Shown one piece after another: positions 21,738 through 31,056 of a DNA stretch of 64,000 bases (its first letter is position 1; the number at the start of each line of letters is the position of its first letter). The notes under the pieces were generated by a model that was not told where the DNA came from, did no database searches, and saw nothing but the letters and a program-made list of their open reading frames with translations. The stretch comes from Oikopleura dioica (lineage: Eukaryota; Chordata; Appendicularia; Copelata; Oikopleuridae): assembly GCA_907165135.1 (NCBI GenBank), contig OU015568.1, positions 5,340,501-5,404,500 on the forward strand, written 5' to 3'. Made by a program: the position numbers and the translations under genes.

Positions 21738-24700
21738 ATGAAATCAACTGAATCCTTATGGTTTTCCCTTACAGGTTATTTTTTCATCTCCGGCTGCGAA
21801 TATGCATTAATTTTACCAACAATCAACTCCTATCTCGTCTTTCTCGGCGCCCCAAGCTACTTTCTTGGTCTTGTTTTTGGAGCATTTTTCTTTTCCGGTC
21901 TCACTTTTGCGCCAATATTTGGAGCAATTACAGATAGATTACAGAATTCGAAGTGGCCAGCTGTCTTTGGAATTCTTTGTGCTATTGGAGGGAATATTGT
22001 TTATATTTCAGCGAAAAATGCGGTAAGCGGAATTTTGATCATTCCGATGAATAAATATTTTTGACTTAGAAATGGCTTATTCTGGCCCGATTCATCTCCG
22101 GCGCTGGTTTTTCCCTCGACGGCTCATTCATGGGCGCTCTTAGTCGACTTTACCCGCCATCAAAAAAAGCAAAAATCTTCGCCCTCTGCCTTCTTCTTCG
22201 TCAAACTGGAGTCACTTTCGCGCCTGGGCTCATCGTTTTCCTGCAAAAAATCAGCTTTCGTTTTCTCTGGACGGATGTCAATCGCTACTCAGCGTCTGGT
22301 TTTATTATGGCGTGTTCGTGGAGCTTGTTTTTTATGATGTTTTTGATCTTTTTCGATGAACCAAAAGCTGAAGAAAATAGTGAAGAAAGTCTTGAACTTG
22401 AAAATAAAGGTAAAAGTCGCGAGAAAAAGATTAAGGACCCCCCGTCAGCTTTTTCTTTCAAAAAATACAAATTTTTAAAAACGCCATATTTAGGGATTCT
22501 ATCGGGAAAACGGCGCGCGGCGCGGCCCTTCGCACCCAAAATTGTCCGATGCTATTTTGTTATTTTCGACATAATTTCAGTCAAAAACATCATAAAATAA
22601 CTAAAAATATGACTCTCATTCATAATTTACTCTCAAAAGTATTTTTTCGCCGTTTAACGATAGAAATCATCAAAACTCGTAGAAAAGTACTTTTTTATGT
22701 GCTCAAATAAGCTTCAAAACTCCTGATTTTTCGATATGTCAAAATATTGACCTTTTGCCAGAATCTGTAAAAATTTTAAGACTATGCAATAAGAACAGCC
22801 TTCAGAAATTGCTTGTAACTGAGTGAAGGTGGCGCCGCAGTAGTGCATTACGAGGGGCGCGGAGCCAAGAAATGAGTTTCTCTTACTTTTCTTCAAAATC
22901 CTTAGAAGATTTCGAGAAAAAGTGAAATTGGATTACTCTCTTTTTTTTCCCAGAAAGCCGAAAATGCAGACATTCCATCACAAATCCGAGAGACTTTTTC
23001 GAAAGGGAGAAACAAGGTTCGACGAGGAGAATCCTACAGTCGGTCTTGAATGTCTGGCAGAAGAAGGCCTGGATTCAGACGAAGAGCTCCCGATGTTGCT
23101 TAATGATTGCGCAGTTCAGACATCGCCAGGCAAGTGAATTAATTAAATAGTCGAGCAAGATAAAAAAGGCACCTGAATAAGGTGCCTCTTGTTTTTTTTT
23201 ATAAAAGAAATTTTTGGGTATCCCAAAAAATCTAACAAAGCTTTTAGTGAAGGGAATGTTGCCAGATCAGATTCTTGAGAATCCTCAAACGATTCCAACT
23301 CTAGATTCGTCTGAAATGATGGCTGAAACAATTCTGAATTTCACAGGTAAGAATAAAGAAAATTAAAAAGAATCAAGACAATTATATTTTTGGGGCTCCC
23401 AAATTGGGTACCCCAATAATATCGGATCATTTTATAGTTTTTTTTTGGGGTCCCCAAATTGGGTACCCCAATAATATCGAATCATTTAAAAGTTTTTTGG
23501 GGTCCCCAAATTGGGGACCCCAATAATACCGGATTATTTTTACTGAATTTTTCTTTAGAAACGCCTTCACAAGAAAATGTCGCCTCATGCTCAGCTGTTG
23601 GAAAGAAAAGAAAGCGACAAACGATCGACTACAGCGAAGAAATTGATGATGACGACTTTAGAAAAGACAGAGACTACTATTTGGTGAAATCAAAATCAAC
23701 ACCGGTCTCTGGAAGAGGAAAAACAACCCGAGACTTCCACCAACGACTCGTTTCAATCATTTGATCGAGCTTGCATCGCAGTCCGTTCCTTCGGTTCATT
23801 TCAACAGCACGAACAAATTCAAAGAGCACAGAATCTTTTCGAAACCAGTTGAAGGCGAAACTCGACGACCTGTCGCCAAATCAACCCTCTACAAATTGCG
23901 TCCAAACCTTCTCCTAGCAACTTTCGTGCAGCTTGAAGAATTTGTTAAGAACGCCGAGCGCCTGACACTCGCTACTGACGGGGTAAGTTATTCTTTGAAT
24001 TTTTGGGTACCCCAATTATGGGGAGCCCAATAATTTTTTTTTAATTGTAATATTTGGGTACCCCAATAAATACTTTTTTCAGACAACCTCAAAATCAAAT
24101 CGTCAATGCATGAACGTCGTATTCATCAACGAAGAAAGGGAAAAGCTGCTGTTCATGATCGTTGAGCTTTTCGGTGGAACAGCTGAAGAAATCTTCACAG
24201 CCGTCACTCTTTCTATCGACACACTGTCATTTTCTGATGAGATCTGGAAGAAAACCGACTCAATTCTCACAGACACCTGCCGTGCGCAAGAAGCTGCAAA
24301 CATGCAGATAATTGAATTCATCGACAAGAAGAGGAACTCCGAGATTCCAGTGCAGTGGATCTGGTGTGCTCTGCATACGGCTGGGAACATCGATCGATAC
24401 GGCCGGCAAGGACTTTCTGCTTTAGCGAATGATATTTTCACTTGCTTGAAAATTCTTTTTGGCTCAAGCAAAATCAGCGGCCATCATCGCGAAGATCTCA
24501 AGAATGAGTAAGTTTTCATTTTTGGGTAGCCCAATTGGGTACCCCAATCAATTTTTCAAAACCTTTTTTGGGTACCCCAATTAATTCTTTTTCAGGCTCG
24601 ACGAAGTGCGTGTAGAACTTGGCGACAAATCTACAAAGAAAGCCTACTGCACCGACATGGGTTCACGAATCGGCTCTTCCAAGAAGAATGCCGAGGGCCT

Positions 24701-27422
24701 TATGCTTTACTGGGAGGCAACTGTCAAGACCATCAGCAAATACTCCGACCGCAAACGAGCAAAGGAACTTCTCCCACTCCTCCAAGATAAACAACTAGCT
24801 ATTCTGAGCACATCTCTGACACCTCTGATTTGGGCTTCGTACTCAGGTCTTATTCTCAGGGCATCAGAGAATGAAGAAAGCACGATCGAAGATGTCTGCA
24901 TTCAAATGAAATCCTGCCTCGATTCTTTGGAGAAAATTCTCGAATCCAAACAGCCTTACGACGATCTTTTTGATGGAGTTCTGGAAAATTACGAAGACTC
25001 AGAATATTTCCTGTAAGTTTTTTTTATTAAACAATTTTGGGTATCCCATTATTTGAAAGATCAATTTTTTGGGTACCCCAATTAATCAATTTATAAAAAA
25101 ATAATATTTGGGTACCCCAATTAATCAATTTATAAAAAAAACTTATTTTTGGGTATCCCAATTAATCAATTATAAAAAAAAATAAATTTTGGGTATCCCA
25201 ATTTTTTATAAAAAAAATTTTTGGGTACCCCAATTTATCAGTTTGTAAAGATTCAATTTTATCTTTAGGAAACTTCGAGAATTCAAAGAGATGCCAAGGG
25301 ATGCTAAACTTCGGGACGACCTGAATGAGACGATTCGACAGTGCCTTACAGAAGCAAAGAAAAAGTTGCAGAAAGATTACAACCAGATGAAATCACTTCG
25401 ACTTTCTGGCAAATATGAGACGTCTAATCGCTTTTGCGAGAGTGTCTTTGCCACCCTGAAGTACAAGGAACAAACGAGCACTGGTTCCGCGCTCGCAAAC
25501 ATTGCCGACCAAACTGTTGTTCAAGTTAACAAGCTGGGCAACTACCTGAGGAGAATGAAAAAGAAACAGCGGGACGAGCTTTTGGATAGAATCGACAACT
25601 CGAACGAAGTCAAAACTACTCTGGAGGTTCGAAAGACGCTGAAAGAACGATTTCGCAAGAAAAGGGAGGAAATTCTAAAGAAAAGGGACGAAACAAAGAA
25701 GATCAAAATTGAACGTCAGAAAATCAAAGAAGAAAAAAGAGCAAAAAAGCCAAAAATCGAGGTTTCAAAAACTCCAGTTCGCTCGACTCGTCTTTCGAAA
25801 AGAAGGCTTGATTAAATGTTCATTACAGCTTTCCATTATTCACTGCCAAAAACTGGTCAAACAGATAAAATGAATAATAAATTATTAATCTCCATGTTAA
25901 ATTACCCACAGATATGAAATTTCTGAGAAAAGCATTGATTTTTATGATTTACTCCAAGCGCACCTAAGGCGCGCGCGCCTCCACGCCAACACCACCAAGC
26001 GCCGCTCCAATCATTTTTTAATTGGCGAATTCGCAATGAGCGCCAAAAACTGGTCTAAAACCCAAAATTTCAAGGAAAAATATTAAACTTTGATTATCCG
26101 ATAGAATCCCTAGCCATATTTTAGGTTCTAAATGCGTCCGCAGGTTAAATTTGCTTCAAAAACTTGATAAGAGGAATTTTTGACCAAGAAAAATCTAAAT
26201 TTTTGCCAAAATTAGGGCAAATTCGTCAATTTTCGGCGAAAAGTCAAATTTTCAAAGAGGATTTTAAGGGTGTTAGAGCCGAGATAGACCCCCAAAAATG
26301 ACGCTTTTTGACTCGTAGAATCCAAATTCCGAAATTTGATTATACGAAAATAGCTGACAGGGGGTCCTTAAACAAATAACTAAAGAAATTCAGACCATCT
26401 CGAACTAAAAGAAGAAAAAGCCTCAGAATACGAAAATGAAAAGGGCGAAAAGTACGAGCTTCGAAGAATTAAAGAAGACGACTCAATTCTCAAGGAACCA
26501 ATCATCATCGGAATTTTCTCGTGCTTCTGCGCCTTTTCAGCAAATGTGAGTCCTCCATGATTTCATCTTGCTACCCCTTTCAGTCCGGGATGGAATCTTC
26601 AATAACTCTGCTAACAAAATGGCTACTTGGATGGGATCAGGTCGAAAATGCGATTATTTTCGTTACCGCCGGGTTCGGTGCAATTTTGAGCTATGGAATC
26701 GTAACAATTATTTCAACGAAGAATATTTTGGATGATAGGCAAATTTTGCTCGGTTCCTGTTCACTATGTTTTTTTAATTTATGTCTGATTGGCTCTATCA
26801 CATGGTTAGAAAAAAGGACAAAAAAGGGATGAAACTATTTTCTAGCATTTTTGAATTCGGCGCGCCTTGGCTTCTCCCGGCGATAGTCAGGGCTCGGCAA
26901 CCTGAGTAGAAAACCTGAGTCAGGGTTTGAAAGAGCTAAATTTTCATTTTAGCTCTGACTCAGGTTTTCTACTCAGGTTGTCGAGCCCATGCGATAGTGA
27001 CAGCAACTTTTCTTCTTGTTATCAGTCTACCGCCTATGCTGACTTCGGCGGCGGTTATCATCGCGAAAAACACTCCAAAAGAAGATCAAGCGTTTGTGCT
27101 CAGTTTGCGAACAACTGCTGAAAGAAGCTCGCAGGTAGACAGAAGGGGATTTTCGATGGAATAGAATTTTAGATGATTTTTCGGCTTGGTACACAAGTAT
27201 GGCTTGGACGACGACAAATTTTCATTTTGGTTTTCCGATGGTTGTCGGGACGATGATTTGTTTAGGAAACTGCTCGAAAATGACATCGAGGCTTTTCGAT
27301 ATACGGATTTTGAAGAGCATATTTAAGTATTCAACATCGCTATGATTCTTGCAAGCTGGAAGTATATGAAGGCAGAACTGATACAGCCGTATTCGAGAGA
27401 AAAGCTTTTATCCGAAAGATAA
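21738..27422 (+). CDS. Major facilitator superfamily transporter (MFSD8/CLN7-like), interrupted
   Basis: Exons 21738-22022, 22070-22409, 26394-26545, 26584-26804, 26846-27134, then a C-terminal part to 27422. Exon 1 has TM1-3 and the MFS loop motif GAITDRLQ. Exon 2 continues ARFISGAGFSLDGSFMGALS. Exon 3 is an acidic cytoplasmic loop then IIIGIFSCFCAFSAN. Exons 4 and 5 have VENAIIFVTAGFGAILSYG and LVISLPPMLTSAAVII. The N-terminal pattern resembles lysosomal MFSD8-type carriers. Intron 2 is about 4 kb because it holds a complete TTAA transposon. Exon 5 is split by a 103-bp hAT-like element (26888-26990) that brings in stop codons; removing it and one 8-bp repeat restores the frame. The last junctions (27.13-27.32 kb) are unresolved. 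It may be a recent pseudogene, or the small element may be spliced out. Confidence 0.75.
22964..25815 (+). CDS. Candidate transposase of the TTAA element (681 aa, family unassigned)
   Basis: Exons 22964-23129, 23248-23346, 23559-23749, 23782-23982, 24083-24507, 24596-25012 and 25269-25815. Junction 1 is GC-AG, the rest GT-AG, and all phases fit. The N-terminus is acidic (ETRFDEENP), followed by a basic patch GKKRKRQ that looks like a nuclear signal. A middle core has LTLATDGTTSKSNRQCMNVV, a conserved-looking D in a strand-turn as in RNase H-fold transposases. FGGTAEEIF and QWIWCALHTAGNIDRYGR follow, where the C/H/D set could be catalytic or metal-binding. Then comes SNRFCESVFATLKYKE, then a long basic coiled tail rich in KKREEIL-type repeats. 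I see no THAP, BED zinc finger or piggyBac motif. A DDE role is inferred from element context and intact length, not from a recognised domain. Codon use is normal and no frame breaks are present. Confidence 0.75.
23347..25268. repeat. GGGTACCCCAAT repeats confined to transposase introns
   Basis: Introns 2, 4, 5 and 6 of the transposase gene (23347-23558, 23983-24082, 24508-24595, 25013-25268) each contain one to six copies of a 25-40-base unit built on the palindrome GGGTACCC, followed by CAATTAATC or CAATAAT. Intron 1 has one degenerate copy (GGGTATCCC near 23218) and a separate GGCACCTGAATAAGGTGCC hairpin. The short 32-base intron 3 has none. Exons and the element ends lack the motif. Confidence 0.85.
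26888..26990. mobile_element. 103-bp hAT-like foldback inserted in a transporter exon
   Basis: Flanked by a perfect 8-base duplication GCGATAGT (26880-26887 and 26991-26998). It is almost a perfect hairpin: CAGGGCTCGGCAACCTGAGT, AGAAAACCTGAGTCAGGG, a short loop, then the inverse. Its ends match the 543-bp element at 8843-9385. Translated in the host frame it meets a stop within about seven codons. The flanking exon reads PWLLPAIV before it and TATFLLVIS after it. Confidence 0.88.
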
Positions 27423-27594
27423 ATTTTAGCTTGACAAAATATCACTGCGAAATATTCAAATATTTATTTTACGGAAATAAAATCAACAAGTTTTCTTCTC
27501 CTAAAAATGAACATACTGCCATTTGGTCTTCAATTTGGTTTTTTTTTGAGAATCTATCATCTGGGTCCGTTGAAAAGCTGCTTTTAGACCCTGA

Positions 27595-27890
27595 CTCAGG
27601 TTTCGTCTGACCTTTTTCGACTTTATTCGACCGTGTCTTTTGATTAATTACTAATAAAGAAACAGGTTATTTGAGTGGGACTGACCTCGGAAACTTCTGT
27701 GGAAAACCTGAGTCAGGGTCCTCAAGAGGCTTTTCATAAAAATCTTTCAGACCCTGACTCAGGTTTTCCACAGAGGTTTTCGAGTCAAGTTCCACTCAAA
27801 TGACCTGTTTCTTTATTACCAATAAACTATTAGTAATAAATAAAAAGACACGGTCAAATAAAGTCGAATAAGGTCAGACCGAGGATTTTC
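27595..27890. repeat. Large foldback with CCTGACTCAGG core
   Basis: Arms of about 130 bases: CTGACCTTTTTCGACTTTAT, GACCGTGTCTTTT, AATAAAGAAACAGGT, TTTGAGTGG and AACCTGAGTCAGGGTC on the left, each found inverted on the right (through GTCGAATAAGGTCAGAC). A solitary CCCTGACTCAGG lies just left of it at 27589. It occupies the spacer after the transporter gene. Confidence 0.8.
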
Positions 27891-27894
27891 TTTT

Positions 27895-28715
27895 TCTTTT
27901 TATTTTTGTTATCATCGTAAAAGATCGTTTTATTCATTTTCAACCGCGAGTTGCTGCGATCAACAAAGAGCAAATTTGAACGGTTCAAATCTGAATGCAA
28001 ATAGTGTAGCTCTGCAATTTTGAAATTGAACTGAGCTCGAGTTTGTGAGGAGCAAATAAACTCGACTCAACCAAAAAACCGCTTGAACTTTGAGCGCTTG
28101 ACATTGACGTACATCGGAAGAATGAAAAATTTGCAAATATTGAAACAGAAACTTCTCAGTTCAGTCGAAAAAGAAGATATTTTTAGTGTTACCTCGAAAG
28201 ACTTTAATTCCCATGTCTTCTCTATCTTAAAAAAATTAACCAAACATTAATCGGAAAATCGCTTCCTGTTGCGTTTTCCTCAACAAATACCAATAAATAT
28301 AAATATAGCCATGATCTGAAGAAGAAACTACTGAACTTTTTTTAACAAAAGACACCTTATTTCTTTCTTTCCAAAATAATCAGCGGGAATTCATCCCCAA
28401 CCGAGCTCTTTTCCGACAAAAAACCGATCAATCATACCAAGAACGATCCAAAATCCCCGTTTCACACCATTGCTTCTTTACTCAACCCACTTTTTTTTTG
28501 CTCCTGAAACGACCGCGTTTTTTGCAGAGAGAAGCGAATTTATTTCGAGCGAGGCGGGTTCAGAGTAAGCAGGTCAGGTAAATTTGAACGGTTATATAAT
28601 TCAAACAAGAACTCTCTTGACTTGAGAACCATTACACGAACTCTATCGCCACGAAAATACGATATAAGTCGCCTCCTACCGTCTTTTTCTCATTTAGAAA
28701 GAAAAAAAAATTGCA
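27895..28715. other. Non-coding, upstream of the FABP gene
   Basis: AT-rich. TTATATAATTC near 28592 could be a TATA element about 125 bases before the FABP start; this is weak evidence. No exon seen. Confidence 0.35.
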
Positions 28716-28717
28716 AA

Positions 28718-29716
28718 ATGAAGTTTTCAAAAATTCTCCTCGCATCATTTGCTGCTACTGGCTTTGCCCTAGAACAGGTAAAAAATTTTTTTTATTTAAA
28801 AAAAATCCCCTCAAAAATTTCGAGTCGAAAATAAAAAAAAATGTTTTTAGCAAGGGATTTTTTAAAGCAATTTTTGATCAAAAGCAGAATTATTAAAAAA
28901 ATATTTCATAATTTCGATATTTTATTTTATTGATGATTTTCTTCAAAACTGTTTTTTTAACGAAATAAACCAATAAAAAAATTAAATAAAAAAATTTCAC
29001 GCATCAAAATTGCACAAAAAGCAATTTGGGAAGTTTATGACCTCAAAGAATCAAAAAAATCCTCAAAAACTTGTTTTCAGCAAAAAAAGGGCGTCTTAGG
29101 GACACCGTGGGCATTGTCAGCCACACCTCATAAACGGGTTGAGTTCAGTTCCGTTTCTCACCTGAAAAGTTGACAAAAGTTGAAGTTATTTTTGATGAAA
29201 ACTCACAAAAATCGTAGATTTATTGTTAATTTTCAAGATCCGCGAGGCCATTGTCGGAAGATGGGAGCTGATCGACTCAGAAAACGTCGCCGAATACATC
29301 AACAATGAAAAAGGACCGATGATGTACACAGTCTTCGCGAAAAAGATGACCCCGGATTTGGAATACATCAAGCTCGAGGAGAACTCCTATCTCGCGAAAA
29401 TTCACTTGACGATGATGCCCAATCCAATGAAGATTCCAATGCGACTGGATGAAGAATACGAGCACAAGAATCCGACGAGCGAGTACGTCAAGTCCGTCCC
29501 AGAAGTTCGACAGGACGGAATGGAAATTATTCTCCAGACAAAAGGTGAAAACAAATCTCAAATTCCTTCCCAATTTGATTTTCAGGGGGTTCCGAAGGAC
29601 CCGTGGAACAAAGCCTCAAGATCGTAAACGACAACCTGATTCATCGAATGACGATGCTGGAAAAGGACATTACAGCTACGAGAATATACAAAAGAAAAAA
29701 CACCGAAACGCTGTGA
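28718..29716 (+). CDS. Fatty-acid-binding-protein family member with signal peptide
   Basis: Exons 28718-28777, 29238-29544 and 29586-29716, all GT-AG, phases fit, 165 aa. Exon 1 is MKFSKILLASFAATGFALEQ, a good signal peptide. Exon 2 starts IREAIVGRWELIDSENVAEY, which matches the cytosolic FABP entry signature (G-x-W-x-L, then N-x-x-x-Y). Later strands include MMYTVFAKKM and EVRQDGMEIILQTKG. The last strand MLEKDITATRIYKRKN corresponds to the conserved R-x-Y end of the ten-stranded barrel that contacts the ligand carboxylate. Ordinary FABPs are intracellular and lack a leader, so this is a secreted variant. Intron 1 is 460 bases, large for this genome. The ligand is presumably a hydrophobic acid or retinoid, by family only. 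Confidence 0.82.
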
Positions 29717-30058
29717 AAAAAAAAACCTTTCTGTAAAACTTTTTTATCGATTTTGGAAAAAGAGTGTGCTATTTGTAATAATATACGTACAATTGAATTT
29801 ATGATTTGTTTTATTTGTGAAAGAAAAAGTGCAATCAAAGGGTGTAGCCTACAGAATTGTGAGCCCGGCTCACAATTTTGTGAATCCGATTCGCAATCTT
29901 TGTGAACCCGACTCAAATTCAGAATTTTTTTGATTCGGAATTTTGACGAGTTCAAAGAATTCATGACCGCGCTTGATTCAGGATCAAGCTTTGGTTTTTT
30001 GAGAAATTTTTGAAATAAATAAAGGATGATCAAAAAAGCTGAAAGAATTTTTTTTGAA

Positions 30059-30830
30059 CTATTCGGTAGCAGCATAGTTTCCTTGGTAATTGAAGTCAGT
30101 CGGGACGATTGCATCGGTGGCTGATTCGAATTTATTGTAGATTTTGTCCAGTTGTTCTTTTCGTCTTTCATTGGTTCTACCAGACTCGATCTCAGAAAAA
30201 GGAAGGAAGATGAAGAACAAGTTCCTGAGTTTATTGAGCATGTCTCGGGCTTTTTCGCGAGCAGCTTTGTATGCCAGATCGTAGTACTTTTCTTTCATCG
30301 GGACGCAAAGAGTGCAGATTTCATCCTCGCATCTGAAATTTATTGAGAAATTAAGCTGTCATCATTCAGCCAATCTCCTTCAAAATCTTACCTTGATTGA
30401 TGAGCGATATATTTTTTCGTATTTGAGCTTTTTTTCGGGTCTCAAAAGGCTCTTAGCGGAAATTTTAGCATCTTAAAATGCTGAAAAAAGAGACCCATTC
30501 TCAATATTTCGTGTCGCATTCAGAATCGAAACAGGTTTCCACGTGATCAAGAGCATTTTTAAACGCTTATGAGGTTCAATTTTTTTATAGAAGAAAAGAT
30601 TTTTTGGAAAAAGGATCGAGAAACTACAGTTTCTAGCAATTGAACCAATGTGCCTGAGCAGTGTGACACATTGCACCCAGCCTCCTCGCAGTACTTTTCC
30701 AAGGCTCTTGAAAAAAAAACAACCAAAAACGCTTGTGAATAAATAAATCTCTAGAACTTCTCCTTTGCGTGACAAAGCACGATGATATTATTCCGGATGT
30801 TGTCAATCTTCTCTAAAACCATTCTAAATA
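30059..30830 (-). CDS. Unrecognised cysteine-containing helical protein
   Basis: Minus-strand exons read MVLEKIDNIRNNIIVLCHAK, then ALEKYCEEAGCNVSHCS, then ALDHVETCFDSECDT, then RCEDEICTLCVPMKEKYYDL with a long basic/acidic helix to the stop NYQGNYAATE at 30059. Reading frame is kept only if several introns are GA-AG or GC-AG. Cysteine spacing (C-x4-C-x4-C, CFDSEC, CEDEICTLC) suggests disulfide-linked helices of the saposin sort, but I do not recognise a family. A true first exon may lie further upstream, since an acceptor-like TTTAG precedes the first Met. It is convergent with the FABP gene. Confidence 0.5.
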
Positions 30831-31056
30831 CGAAAAAGGTAGAAATCAGAATTTCAGGAAGTGATCTTGGCTTCTATGTTTTAATGCAATAACGCGCGTT
30901 ATCACCTAAAGCTGATTTGCTGCAAACTGTCGCTTACTCTGCCTTTTCGATCTGACTGTAATTGATTGACAGGATAGTTGCTTATTTGCAGATTTTTATT
31001 GTTTTTGTACAGAATTTTTTTTGTTAGCTCAGAATAGTGCTGCCAGGAAAAGATGT

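Larger units (their letters stand above)
22435..26367 (+). mobile_element. Complete autonomous TTAA-flanked DNA transposon
   Basis: TTAA at 22431-22434 and 26368-26371 flank the inverted ends GGACCCCCCGTCAGCT and AGCTGACAGGGGGTCC. It is 3933 bp long and sits in intron 2 of the transporter in sense orientation. It encodes one seven-exon gene with an intact 681-codon frame. The 3' 550 bases are non-coding and are the source of the MITE at 13473-13810. TTAA target preference is known for piggyBac and Kolobok superfamilies. Kolobok ends usually begin with purines/G, which fits better than piggyBac's CC start, but the protein has no motif that lets me assign it. Confidence 0.88.
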
